This document shows, piece by piece, positions 1 through 13,786 of a stretch of DNA of 64,000 bases. How positions within the stretch are numbered: position 1 is the first letter of the stretch; each line of letters starts with the position of its first letter. The DNA is from Amphiduros pacificus (Eukaryota > Annelida > Polychaeta > Phyllodocida > Hesionidae). The DNA is taken from the NCBI GenBank assembly GCA_949316495.1, contig OX439008.1:13039532-13103531 (forward strand), given 5' to 3'. Position numbers and translations under genes: made by a program. The notes beneath the pieces were generated by a model. The model ran no database searches, was not told the origin of the DNA, and worked only from the letters and a program-made list of their open reading frames with translations.

Positions 1-3000
1 GGAGATGATATTCGGGGCACAAGGTAAGGGGAGATGATATCCGGCACAAGGTAAGGGGAGATGATATCAGGCACAAGGTAAGGGGAGATGATATTAGGGG
101 CACAAGGTAAGGGGAGATGATATCAGGGGCACAAGGTAAGGGGAGATGATATCCAGCACAAGGTAAGGGGAGATATTAGGGGCACAAGGTAAGGGGAGAT
201 GATATTAGGGGCACAAGGAAAGGGGAGATGATATCAGGCACAAGGTAAGAGGAGATGACATCCGAGGCACAAGGTAAGGGGAGATGATATCGGGGCACAA
301 GGTAAGGGGAGATGATATCAGGCACAAGGTAAGGGGAGATGATATCAGGCACAAGGTAAGGGGAGATGATATCAGGCACAAGGTAAGGGGAGATGATATT
401 AGGGGCACAAGGTAAGGGGAGATGATATTAGGGGCACAAGGTAAGGGGAGATGATATTAGGGGCACAAGGTAAGGGGAGATGATATCAAGTGCACAAGGT
501 AAGGGGAGATGATATCAGGGGCACAAGGTAAGGGGAGATGATATTAGGGGCACAAGGTAAGGGGAGATGATATCAGGGGCACAAGGTAAGGGGAGATGAT
601 ATCCAGCACAAGGTAAGGGGAGATATTAGGGGCACAAGGTAAGGGGAGATGATATTAGGGGCACAAGGTAAGGGGAGATGATATTAGGGGCACAAGGTAA
701 GGGGAGATGATATCAGGCACAAGGTAAGGGGAGATAATATTAGGGGCACAAGGTAAGGGGAGATGATATCAGGCACAAGGTAAGGGGAGATGATATTAGG
801 GGCACAAGGTAAGGGGAGATGATATCAGGCACAAGGTAAGGGGAGATGATATCAGGCACAAGGTAAGGGGAGATGATATCAGGCACAAGGTAAGGGGAGA
901 TGATATTAGGGGCACAAGGTAAGGGGAGATGATATCAGGGGCACAAGGTAAGGGGAGATGATATTAGGCACAAGGTAAGGGGAGATGATATCAGGCACAA
1001 GGTAAGGGGAGATGATATTAGGCACAAGGTAAGGGGAGATGATATCGGGGCACAAGGTAAGGGAGATGATATCGGGGCACAAGGTAAGGGGAGATGATAT
1101 CAGACACAAGGTAAGGGGAGATGATATAAAGTGCACAAGGTAAGGGGAGATGATATTAGGGGCACAAGGTAAGGGGAGATGATATTAGGGGCACAAGGTA
1201 AGGGGAGATGATATTCGGGGCACAAGGTAAGGGGAGATGATATCAAGTGCACAAGGTAAGGGGAGATGATATTAGGCACAAGGTAAGTGGAGATGATATT
1301 AGGGGCACAAGGTAAGGGGACATGATATTAGGGGCACAAGGTAAGGGGAGATGATATTCGGGGCACAAGGTAAGGGGAGATGATATCCGGCACAAGGTAA
1401 GGGGAGATGATATCAGGCACAAGGTAAGGGGAGATGATATTAGGGGCACAAGGTAAGGGGAGATGATATCAGGGGCACAAGGTAAGGGGAGATGATATCC
1501 AGCACAAGGTAAGGGGAGATATTAGGGGCACAAGGTAAGGGGAGATGATATTAGGGGCACAAGGAAAGGGGAGATGATATCAGGCACAAGGTAAGAGGAG
1601 ATGACATCCGAGGCACAAGGTAAGGGGAGATGATATCGGGGCACAAGGTAGGGGGAGATGATATCAGGCACAAGGTAAGGGGAGATGATATCAGGCACAA
1701 GGTAAGGGGAGATGATATCAGGCACAAGGTAAGGGGAGATGATATTAGGGGCACAAGGTAAGGGGAGATGATATTAGGGGCACAAGGTAAGGGGAGATGA
1801 TATTAGGGGCACAAGGTAAGGGGAGATGATATCAAGTGCACAAGGTAAGGGGAGATGATATCAGGGGCACAAGGTAAGGGGAGATGATATTAGGGGCACA
1901 AGGTAAGGGGAGATGATATCAGGGGCACAAGGTAAGGGGAGATGATATCCAGCACAAGGTAAGGGGAGATATTAGGGGCACAAGGTAAGGGGAGATGATA
2001 TTAGGGGCACAAGGAAAGGGGAGATGATATCAGGCACAAGGTAAGAGGAGATGACATCCGAGGCACAAGGTAAGGGGAGATGATATTAGGGACACAAGGT
2101 AAGGGGAGATGATATTAGGGGCACAAGGTAAGGGGAGATGATATCAGGCACAAGGTAAGGGGAGATGATATCAGGCACAAGGTAAGGGGAGATGATATTA
2201 GGGGCACAAGGTAAGGGGAGATGATATTAGGGGCACAAGGTAAGGGGAGATGATATTAGGGGCACAAGGTAAGGGGAGATGATATCCAGCACAAGGTAAG
2301 GGGAGATATTAGGGGCACAAGGTAAGGGGAGATGATATTAGGGGCACAAGGAAAGGGGAGATGATATCAGGCACAAGGTAAGAGGAGATGACATCCGAGG
2401 CACAAGGTAAGGGGAGATGATATTAGGGGCACAAGGTAAGGGGAGATGATATTAGGGGCACAAGGTAAGGGGAGATGATATCGGGGCACAAGGTAAGGGG
2501 AGATGATATTAGGGGCACAAGGAAAGGGGTGACATCGGAGGCACAAGGAAAAGGAGATATCAAGTGCACAAGGAAAAAGATATTAGGGGCACAAGGAAAA
2601 GGAGATTATGTCGGGTGTACAAAGAAAGGAGTGACATGAGAGGCACAATGGAAGGGGAAACATCAGAGGCACAAGGGAAGGGGAGACAGAGGCACAAGGG
2701 AAGGGGAGACAGAGGCACAAAGGAAGGGGAAACAGAGGCACAAGGGAAGGGGTGACATCCGAGGCACAAGGGAAGGAGAGACAGAGGCACAAGGAAAGGG
2801 GTGACATCCGAGGCACAAGGGAAGTGGAGACAGAGGCACAAGGGAAGGGGAGACATCAGAGGCACAAGGGAAGGGGTGACATCCGAGGCACAAGGGAAGG
2901 GGAGACAGAGGCACAAAGAAAGGGGTGACATCAGAGGCACAAGGGAAGGGGAGATATCAGAGGCACAAGAGAAGGGGAGACAGGGGCACAAGGGAAGGGG

Positions 3001-4330
3001 AGATATTAGGGGCACAAGGTAAGGGGAGATGATATCAGGCACAAGGTAAGGGGAGATATTAGGGGCACAAGGTAAGGGGGAGATGATATCAGGCACAAGG
3101 TAAGGGGGAGATGATATTAGGCACAAGGTAAGGGGAGATATTAGGGGCACAAGGTAAGGGGAGATGATATCGGGGCACAAGGTAAGGGGGAGATGATATC
3201 AAGTGCACAAGGTAAGGGGAGATGATATCAGGCGCAAGGTAAGGGGGAGATGATATCAAGGTAAGGGGAGATGATATCAGGCACAAGGTAAGGGGAGATG
3301 ATATTAGGGGCACAAGGTAAGGGGAGATGATATCAGGCACAAGGTAAGGGGAAACATCAGAGGCACAAGGGAAGGTGAGACAGAGGCACAAGGTAAGGGG
3401 AGATGATATCAAGGTAAGGGGAGATGATATCAGGCACAAGGTAAGGGGAGATGATATTAGGGGCACAAGGTAAGGGGAGATGATATCAGGCACAAGGTAA
3501 GGGGAAACATCAGAGGCACAAAGGAAGGGGAAACAGAGACACAAGGGAAGGGGTGACATCAGAGGCACAAGGGAAGGGGTGATATCAGAGGCACAAGGGA
3601 AGGGGAGACAGAGGCACAAGGAAAGGGGTGACATCCGAGGCACAAGGGAAGGGGAGACAGAGGCACAAGGGAAGGGGAGACATCAGAGGCACAAGGGAAG
3701 GGGTGACATCCGAGGCACAAGGGAAGGGGAGACAGAGGCACAAGGGAAGGGGTGACATCCGAGGCACAAGGGAAGGGGAGATATCAGAGGCACAAGGAAA
3801 GGGGAGACATCAGAGGCACAAGGGAAGGGGAGACATCAGGGGCACAAGGAAAGGGGAGACATCAGAGGCACAAGGGAAGGGGAGACATCATAGGCACAAG
3901 GGAAAGGGAGACATCAGAGGCACAAGGGAAGGGGAGACAGATGCACAAGGGAAGGGGTGACATCCGAGGCACAAGGAAAGGGGAGACATCAGAGGCACAA
4001 GGGAAGGGGAGACATCAGAGGCACAAGGGAAGGGGAGACATCAGAGGCACAAGGGAAGGGGTGACATCCGAGGCACAAGGGAAGGGGTGACATCCGAGGC
4101 ACAAGGGAAGGGGTGACTTCCGAGGCACAAGGGAAGGGGTGACATCCGAGGCACAAGGGAAGGGGTGACATCCCAGGCACAAGGGAAGGGGAGACATCAG
4201 AGGCACAAGGGAAGGGGAGACATCAGAGGCAAAAGGGAAGGGGAGATATCAGAGGCACAAGGGAAGGGGAGACATCAGAGGCACAAGGAAAGGGGAGACA
4301 TCAGAGGCACAAAGAAAGGGGAGATGGTGT
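1..4330. repeat. 27-29 bp minisatellite array, purine-rich on the plus strand
   Basis: Tandem array with core GCACAAGGTAAGGGGAGATG followed by ATATTA or ATATCA; units are 27-29 bp. To about 2520 the units are of the GGTAAGGGGAGATGATAT type. From about 2520 they shift to a 26-27 bp GGGAAGGGGAGACATCAGA type, with mixed units near 3000-3500. A higher-order block of about five units, marked by the variants ATCCAGCACAAGG and GATGACATCCGAGG, recurs near 140, 1495, 1940 and 2280. The array runs off the left window edge. The long minus-strand open frames in it (ISSPLTLCL-type repeats in all three frames) exist because the unit lacks stop codons; they are not treated as genes. Confidence 0.97.
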
Positions 4331-5041
4331 CCTGGGGACTGTAAAAAGAGAGATATCATGGAAAAGGGAGTAAAAGCTTGGAAATAATCAGGGTGCATAG
4401 AAAGAAGGGGAAATGATATTAGGTGCACTGGAGAGTTGACTCCTTATATTTTTGAAAAAAAAATTAAATGACAAACAAAAATTGAAAAAAAACAAGAGAC
4501 CCATATTAATGTAATTAATTAAAAAAAATTATTAGTAAAACCTTGTTTCACCTCTTTAACAATGTACAAGGTGTTATGCAACTTTTTCACAAAGGACTAC
4601 TATTGTTGTGTATAAACTTTGCATTCAGGGACAAAGTCCTTGCCGCAAATACAAATCTACCTTCTGACAAAAAGCCAAGTCTTGTAGGTATACAAAGGTT
4701 TGAGAAATTACTTAAAAATGAGTAAATTTCACAACTACAGATATCTCCCAATATTTCTGTAATGAATATATAAGACAGATGGCTATTGGACTTGACTATT
4801 GCCAATATTTGGTACATATTCAGTTTTATCAGTTTACATCCAGTAATAATGTATAGAAAGCTTTCTAAAATGATATGCCTGAAAGATAAATATAAGCTTT
4901 AAGAAGCTTTTTTTCAACAAAGTAAAACTAATTACTAACAGAAGTAAAAACTTAAAGAAACAAATTAAATGAATCACAAAAACAAAATAACTTCTGGAAG
5001 CTGCTATTGACATCATAAATCCCAGATAAGACTAAGACTGA
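4331..5041. repeat. Unique spacer between two minisatellites, duplicated at 38595-39310
   Basis: About 0.7 kb of AT-rich sequence joining the 27-29 bp array to the 73 bp array. It aligns base for base with 38595-39310 apart from a few substitutions and one small replacement near 4847 / 39107. A 60-codon plus-strand ORF (4543-4725) and a 76-codon minus-strand ORF (4587-4817) are open in both copies, differing by only a few residues. I see no recognisable domain and do not call them genes. Confidence 0.85.
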
Positions 5042-5314
5042 CAGTGAGAGGCCCCATGTGGGTAACATGAAGGCCTTCCTCAGAGAGTATCACATACATG
5101 TAGGACACAGACCCACAGTGAGAGGCCCCATGTTGGTAACACAAGGCCTTCCCCAGATAGTATCACATATATGTAGGACACAGACCTGTAGTGAGAGGCC
5201 CCATGTGGGTAACACGAAGGCCTTCCCCAGAGAGTATCACATACATGTAGGACACAGACCTGTAGTGAGAGGCCCCATGTGGGTAACATGAGGCCTTCCC
5301 CAGAGAGGATCACA
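5042..5314. repeat. 73 bp minisatellite, about 3.75 units
   Basis: Unit begins CAGTGAGAGGCCCCATGTGG and contains GGCCTTCCCCAGAGAGTATC and ACATACATGTAGGACACAGA. The same unit forms the much longer array at 39311-40494. Confidence 0.95.
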
Positions 5315-5874
5315 CTTAGTTTAGTCTCATCTGTGTTTTAATCCACTACATGCATGAAGTTCGTCCCTTATATACTGTTTTTTGCTTGTCCAGTTGGGCA
5401 AGCTGTCTGCTTGGACAAGTATGGGCTTTGTTTTCATTGGTCGAGAACTCCTTCTATAATGAATTTTCATATTAACATTGTGATATAGATATTTGCACAA
5501 ATGGGGGATTACATATCAATAAACATTTTATTATTTCTTGATTTCACCCTAGTTATTAAGATATTTAAAATGTTTGTACAAAGCAATAGGAGCAACTATG
5601 GAATCCTAACATATGTAGAATTTTAAAAATGGATTGGAAAAAATACTTGAAACTATTTCTTTACTATTTGCTATGAATAAACATGTGGTCTTTCATGAAT
5701 AATTTTGTCAATATTCAAAAAGTAAAATATTTCTAGTGCCCAACATATATATTGACCTGGTGTGTTTTATCGTATTAAGTATGCTACTGTAACACTGTAA
5801 TTTTTCATTTACGCAGTATGCTAAAATGTGTGTCAAATACCACTTTAACTCCACACAGGCGATTACATATATTT
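5315..5874. other. Intergenic DNA downstream of the sulfotransferase
   Basis: AT-rich; no supported gene. It should hold the 3' untranslated region of the minus-strand sulfotransferase. Near 5392-5424 the arms CTTGTCCA and TGGACAAG can form a short hairpin; I assign it no function. Confidence 0.5.
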
Positions 5875-8056
<2,182 letters not shown>

Positions 8057-8689
8057 TATAGACGTTATATCAAATATAATCAGTAGACCTAAAATGGCAC
8101 AAGTGGCAATTAAATTAGCGTGAATAACATTTCAAATATATTATGTGAACTGTTGTGTAAGAATAGTTAAATAGAGATATTAGTCAGTATTAACTCACAA
8201 TGTTATACCTCACTCTTCCTGTGGTTCTTGAAAGTGTGAATAAACTGCTCTATTTTCTCCCTCAAATGGGTACAATTCACCTGAACCATAAAATCAAGAA
8301 AAATACAGGTTTGTATCTCATAGTCGCCAAGTCATAGTTTTGGATAAAAAAAATGAAAAGAAATCCAGGCACAGTTGTGACCCCTTGACAATGATAAATA
8401 TGTTCATTGTAATAGAAAAGGCAAGTGTGAATAGTTTAGCGAAGTGTAAAAATATATAAAGGGAAGCTATAGGATAAAGGACAGCCTCTGAACAGGCCAC
8501 AACAGAGCATGTGGTGATGAATTCAAATAAACAGAGACTTGACCTGGAGGAACGAGCATGAAGTAGAACTCTTGCCTGTAACTTGCTGCTAAGACTATTT
8601 ATAATTTGACTAAGAAAAAGAGCCTTCATCAATGACTGCAGTTGTCAAGAGTAGAGTAGGGCACAGTAGTATCATATTACTATCATACT
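8057..8689. other. Region upstream of the sulfotransferase
   Basis: AT-rich, no supported gene. The 5' untranslated region and promoter of the minus-strand sulfotransferase should lie here. I see no clear TATA box or CpG cluster that fixes them. The 104-codon minus-strand ORF at 8318-8632 has no recognisable features. Confidence 0.4.
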
Positions 8690-8985
8690 GGATATATTAT
8701 GGCATTCCATAGAACATATTTCATCTGATTTCACACTGGGGAGTATATATTATCAGATTATATACTGGGGAACATATATTATCAGATTATATACTGGGGA
8801 GCACATATTATCAGATTATTTATAGGGGGTATATCTTCTAAGATTATATGTTGGGAAGCAAATATATTTAGATTATATACACAGGAACATATTTTATCAG
8901 ATTTTATTCTGGGTGATATATATTATATAAATGCATTACTGTGGATCATAAATTATCTGATTATATACTGAGGAGCACAAAAGCA
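8690..8985. repeat. Degenerate ~29-33 bp tandem repeat
   Basis: Seven or so units built on ATATACTGGGGA followed by ATATATTATCAGATT, decaying toward both ends. Confidence 0.85.
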
Positions 8986-9246
8986 GTGCACAACCCTAAT
9001 CATGATAATTAAAAAGACTATGTATAGGAAATGCTGATTCAGCATATTATATATCTTAGAAATCATTTGTATCAGTCCCAGAAAATATTATTTGATGTTT
9101 CTATTCCACATTTCAATGCCCCCATCCACTTCAAATTTGCGTGACTTTACATCCACTCTCAAGTGAAGTCCCCACAAGAACTTTCAGTTGGGTGACAAAT
9201 TTGAGCTCACCTCTCCCTGCACCACCACCATTCGAATACATCATTA
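8986..9246. other. Intergenic, nothing recognised
   Basis: No supported gene or repeat between the ~29-33 bp tandem repeat and the left inverted-repeat copy. Confidence 0.4.
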
Positions 9247-10334
9247 CATGTTTTTTCCCTTAAGCCAACATACCTGACAAAAAGAGGAAAGTCTCAGGTA
9301 AGGGTACCAGCGGTAGAGAATAAAAATATGAGCTGGCATCCTGCTGGGAACACTTGCTTGCTGAGATTAGTACTCAGATTAGTGGGGTGTGTGGTCACTT
9401 TCACATGTCAAAAATAGTGGGCAAATCACTGAGCACACATCTGAGCATTATTACTTCACATGTTTCTTTAATCAAATTGTAGTTTTATTTGACAATTAAA
9501 ATAATGATTGCAATATTTGAACTTATTTCAAATATAGAAATTATAATTCTTTATTGTTAATAGTGTTTAAACAACTGTGAAACTAGAGAACTATTTTAGA
9601 TGCATTGACACCATTTCCAACAGGTGATCTTTGCACATATGAGTACATGCATTGTTGGCTGATCTCACTGGATCCAGGCTAAATGTTGAGTGAGCAATCT
9701 TGCCATGAGAAAAGGTCAAAACATATCATCAGACCTGTGAGACACAAGATAGTGCTGAAACACTTGAAACTATTGCATTGCACTGGATATATTCATAGAT
9801 GCTCAAGATTGGCCTCATGATCAACTTACTCGAAGTTTAAAGTCTATGATAAAATCTTGAAATTGGATCCATGTTATAATTCTTTTTTTGTCTGAACTAA
9901 AATAAAATTGGAATATGAAGATTTCATTTTAAGTGTTCTGACTTTCATTTTGCTCTGAAAAGATCCCAACATGAAGATTTCACCTTTTTTATTGTCATTA
10001 TTTTTTTATAATTTCTATCAAAACAAAAAATGTTTCAATTTTATATGTTCTGATGTGCATGTTGCGAAAATAAAACTTCAAAATGAAGATTTCAGTTTTA
10101 GCATGAATAAAAAATAAAAAATAAAAAGATACTTGTTCCCGGCAGGAATCGAACCCCAGACCTTTAGCATGGGAGACAGATGTCTTACCCACTGAACCAT
10201 AGTTGAATAGTATGTTTTGACCTTCTCACTGATGCATCACACAAATAGTCAACATCTTTATCACTTTGTCAAGTTATTTTATAAAGGGATATTCAGTTAT
10301 ATACAACCGCCAAAGTTAAATTTGTAGAGTAAAA
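9247..10334 (-). repeat. Dispersed repeat R1, left copy (inverted partner of 33160-34413)
   Basis: Reverse-complement homologue of 33160-34413 over nearly its whole length. It starts at ACATGTTTTTTCCC and ends at GTAGAGTAAAATTTTC; flanking sequences differ outside these points. No transposase or RT ORF and no clear terminal inverted repeats. On the minus strand it contains a tRNA-like segment (10135-10206). It is about 170 bp shorter than the right copy because it lacks the second tRNA-like segment and its surroundings. Confidence 0.85.
10135..10206 (-). ncRNA. tRNA-like (SINE-type) sequence in R1 left copy
   Basis: Minus strand reads TGGTTCAGTGGGTAAGAC (A-box-like) and, about 38 nt later, GGTTCGATTCC (perfect B box). 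The acceptor stem does not pair, so this is a tRNA-derived pseudogene or pol III module and not a working tRNA. Confidence 0.6.
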
Positions 10335-10774
10335 TTTTCAAGTGTTAATTTCAGTGCATTCATCAGGTTCATGTAGGACATATGCAAATTGGACAAGAAG
10401 AATTCCCATACATTATGGTCTAAAATAGGATCAATTGCCTCTCTTCTATCCCATGACCCACGATGTCCACTTTCTTCAGTCACCCCATGTACATAGCCCA
10501 TTTTTGGGGGTTCTTCCGATGTGATTTCATTGTACCAAATCCCAACCTGACCAGGTCACCAGGAAAGGGCACCATACATGAGGATGCCGAATGGAGAATG
10601 AGTCTACTCCCAACACCCTACCCCTCAGAGGGACCAGGTCATTAACACTTGTACCACAAGACCACAGATACCCAAGTATCCTTCTCCATATTTGGCACTT
10701 TACACATTGAGCGAAATGTGGTTGTGGCTGACTTGGAAAAGAACTTAGGCATGTCAGAAATTTATTTACTGCAT
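10335..10774. other. Intergenic, nothing recognised
   Basis: Short overlapping ORFs on both strands, none with a recognisable domain. It abuts the LINE fragment that begins near 10775. Confidence 0.4.
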
Positions 10775-11540
10775 GTGGATTTACTGCTTGACCTTCTTGA
10801 TGACCTCGTACCAATAATTACTGCCATCATAAACAAATCACTGACTGATTCAGTAGTATCAGATAGTATGAAAATTGCTATCATTGCACCCCTTCTGAAA
10901 AGACTAGGCCTGGAACTGATAGAGAAGAACTATAGACCAGTCTCTAACCTGACCTATATTTATAAGCTCACAGTAAGGGCAGTTGCTGACCAATTGGTTC
11001 CCCATCTTGTAAGCAATGGCCTTACCGACAAATTCCAGTCTGCATACAAGAAGTCCCACAGCACTGAAATAGCCCTACTTATAGAGTGCAAAATGACATC
11101 CTTAGAGACCTGGACAATAGGAAGTCTGTTATCCTACTGTTACTTGATCTCTCTGCTGCCTTTGATACCATTGACCATCAAATACTATTTGATAGATTGG
11201 AATCAAGATGCAATATTAGAGGTCACGCCCTCTGTTATCCTACTGTTACTTGACCTCTCTGCTGCCTTTGATACCATTGACCATCAAATACTATTTGATA
11301 GATTGGAATCAAGATGCAATATTAGAGGTCACCCTGTCTTGGATCCGGTCATACCTCAGCAACAGGACACAATGTGTCAAAGTAGGGTCTCATAGGTCTT
11401 CCCTGAGACCCATAAAGTATGGTGTCCCACAAGGCTCTGTTCTGGGCCCCATACACTTCACTACCTACATGTCCCCATTGGCTGACATCTTGGCCAAATA
11501 TGGCCTCAATTATCACATTTACACTGATGATACCCAGGTC
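10775..11540 (+). pseudogene. CR1/L2-like LINE, reverse-transcriptase fragment A
   Basis: Translates, over several frames, to RT core blocks: [51 protein letters not shown] and YGVPQGSVLGPI, ending at YHIYTDDTQV, where the catalytic YADD should be (Ala replaced by Thr). It closely matches the 697-codon ORF at 28939-31032. A 106 bp tandem duplication (11125-11230 / 11231-11336) shifts the frame. The match stops at about 11540 and resumes about 45 residues later in the element at 13149, so fragments A and B are probably one copy opened by a 1.6 kb insertion. Dead copy. Confidence 0.88.
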
Positions 11541-13148
11541 CTTGAAAAAAGGACTGCGCATGCGCGGTGCATATGGCTGCCTTTTTGTGAAGCTCAGTAA
11601 AAGTCGTCTTAATCGGCGATTTTGCTAAGTTTCCTGGAGGTCTATCTGTGCCCTTTTGTGCTAAAAGCAGTTTAGCCACTAGGTCTACCAACTGAACAGA
11701 CTTTTTGTAGACTGATCTGTCTTTGCGAGGCACGGCACTTTCGATCAGCTGGTCTTGACTGTCAGTGTCAAATGCTCTCTGTACTGTTCCTTTGCTTTCC
11801 CTTATTAACCCTGGGGACAATCTGCCTTTATTGGCAGGAACTTTTGCAGCAACCTTCTGCAGACTTTCTATTTCATGTTTAAGATAATTATCATAGCTGG
11901 CCCACTACTTGGCCCCCCTTCTGCAATCATCTTAAACTAGTTATCAGTGCAACGTCTACCTTCCTTGTGGACTCCCTTTTGCCTGAGCATAGATCCTACC
12001 TCCACGATCCTTGTGGACCCTTTGGTAGCTACTTGTGGTATATACCTATGATAATATACCAATATTTACCTATAATATTACCCATCTCAGTTAATTCTGT
12101 CGAGTGAGACCTCTCCTTGTCTCCAGCATATTAACTTTCTTAGACTCACGCACAGTTGTGAATCTTTCAATATACAAATCGTGTGCAATTGTGTATTGAC
12201 ATAGGGGTAATCATTATACATTGGCTAATTATATATTTATTAATAATTGTTATATTTCTTGTATAATAATTGTTATATTTCTCCTATGACCGCCTACTTG
12301 TCACGTCTAATGAAGCCAACGCCGAGATAAAGCGCTTGAAAGGGGTGATTGAGGCGCTTAATGCAGACAGAGCTACCTGGGAGGCAGACAAACAGATCCT
12401 GACCAATGACCTAGCATCAGCCCTCAGAACTGTGAAAGAAAAATCAACATACTACTCACGTTCAAACCCAAACCATCCAACGAAGGTCCTCTCTGCTGGC
12501 CTGGTCAGGGCTCACTACAGCATCAAGGCTTTGGCTGAAAGTCTCCATTTTATGTCAACCCGCTCTGACCGGGTACAAGCAGCGGATCACGTCGTCATCA
12601 TACCTGACATCGCTGACATCACGGCTGGTCAGGATGGTTCTGACTTTTTCAATAGATTCATGCATTATGTATACACCACAAGATCCACTCATGCCACCGC
12701 CTATGATGAGCACCATTGTCAGAAGCAATTGGATCATATTTACAGGAATGCTTGCAAACAAATCCTTCCCGGGATTCTCATACGTGGACATTCCCATTTT
12801 CTCTGGGTCACTGGATAAGTCCATCGTGGATGACAGATCTTTATTGGATACCACCATCGCACTATTGGCAACCACCGTCAATACCGCTCCAATCCCCGAG
12901 AAGGTCACACCGACCCCTCCACCAAAATCGAGTGTCCTACTCAGTGATGAGGATGACACGAACAAGCCGTACTAGTACTGCACCTGAAAGGAAACATATA
13001 CAGAAATCAACTGGTAATGTTACATATGTTTCGAGTAAAGTAGCCAGTAGGATTGTTGGTAAAGGGGGAAAGAACATTAGAAGGATTAAGGCAGCTACTC
13101 GCACTACAATCGAGGTTGAGTGCCAGAAACTCGAGGACGGAACTGTTT
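11541..13148. other. Unidentified 1.6 kb segment inside a LINE, coding-like on both strands
   Basis: Non-LINE sequence between LINE fragments A and B. On the minus strand near 11560-11820 a frame reads as a charged, soluble protein (segments VPRKDRSVYKKSVQLVDLV, KSPIKTTF). On the plus strand from 12285 a frame begins with a coiled-coil-like stretch (EIKRLKGVIEALNADRATW) and continues into hydrophobic and aromatic segments to about 12820. A second frame then runs on to an acidic end (LSDEDDTNKPY) at 12975. A KH-like motif follows at about 13000-13140. I do not recognise the first two. They could be host exons, part of another element, or related to the fossil at 14604-15202. Confidence 0.45.
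13004..13140 (+). pseudogene. KH-domain fragment
   Basis: The frame reads VASRIVGKGGKNIRRIK, then AATRTTIEVECQKLEDGT. That is the helix-GxxG-helix signature of a type I KH RNA-binding domain; the SRI-GxGG-NI-I-T-I-V-QK order most resembles KH domains of ANKHD1/MASK proteins (from memory, not searched). An acceptor-like CATATACAG precedes the segment at about 13003, so it may be an exon copy. It runs directly into LINE fragment B, and no donor is obvious. Only about 45 residues, so no function is claimed. Confidence 0.45.
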
Positions 13149-13786
13149 TCAGAAATGCTTATATGTACTGACAAGTACAATGCTGCCACCAATAGCAGTA
13201 TCCCAGCCACAATTGGAGTTGGGAGTTCTGATATCGCCCCTAGTGAGTCAGTGGTGGACATTGGCATAACCTTTGACTCTAATATGGACATGAAGGCCCA
13301 GATCAAGAAAATGTGCAGATCAAGAAAATGTGCAAGAAAGAACCTGGCAGCCATCAGACATTGTCTAGATGAGAAAACAGCTGTAACACTTACTCATGCC
13401 TTTGTTACCTCCACTCTAGACTATGGCAATTGCCTACTGAAAGCTGCAATACCTCCAAAACTCTGCAGCACATGTCGTAGGAAAAATCAGGAAATTTGAT
13501 CACATTTCATGAAAGCTATGTCAACTGCACTGGCTCCCGGTCCATGCAAGAATTGATTTTAAGACCCTTCTCTTGACCTGGAAGGCCATAAATGGTAAGG
13601 CACCACCTTACCTGCGCGATCTACTCCTAGTCAAACAAGGGGAACAGTGTCTCAGATCAAATGATGGCTCCCACTTACAAGTCCCGACAACCCGGCTGAG
13701 GACAGTGGGTGACAGGGCCTTTTCATCTGTTGACCCTAGACTATGGAACTCCCAGCCTAGAGAGATTAGGACTAGTACCTCAGTTA
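13149..13786 (+). pseudogene. CR1/L2-like LINE fragment B (post-RT C-terminal region)
   Basis: Starts at EMLICTDKYNAAT and includes GSSDIAPSESVVDIGITFD, TLTHAFVTSTLDYGN and, in other frames, the counterpart of the end through IRTSTSV. Matches the C-terminal third of the 28939-31032 ORF. It breaks off before the normal end and switches abruptly, at about 13786, to the start of an equivalent segment from a second, more diverged copy. Confidence 0.85.

Noticed and set aside
176-4206. Many long open frames, mostly minus strand, with ISSPLTLCL- or MSPLPLCL-type repeats
   Set aside because: The minisatellite unit simply lacks stops; frames are open on all phases and the unit length is not a multiple of three.
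1-4330. CRISPR-like array
   Set aside because: No unique spacers between repeats; units are contiguous and eukaryotic context is clear.
10340-10380. Minus-strand CTGATGA followed by GAAA, considered as a second hammerhead
   Set aside because: Only seven bases lie between the core halves and they cannot form stem II; stems I and III do not pair.
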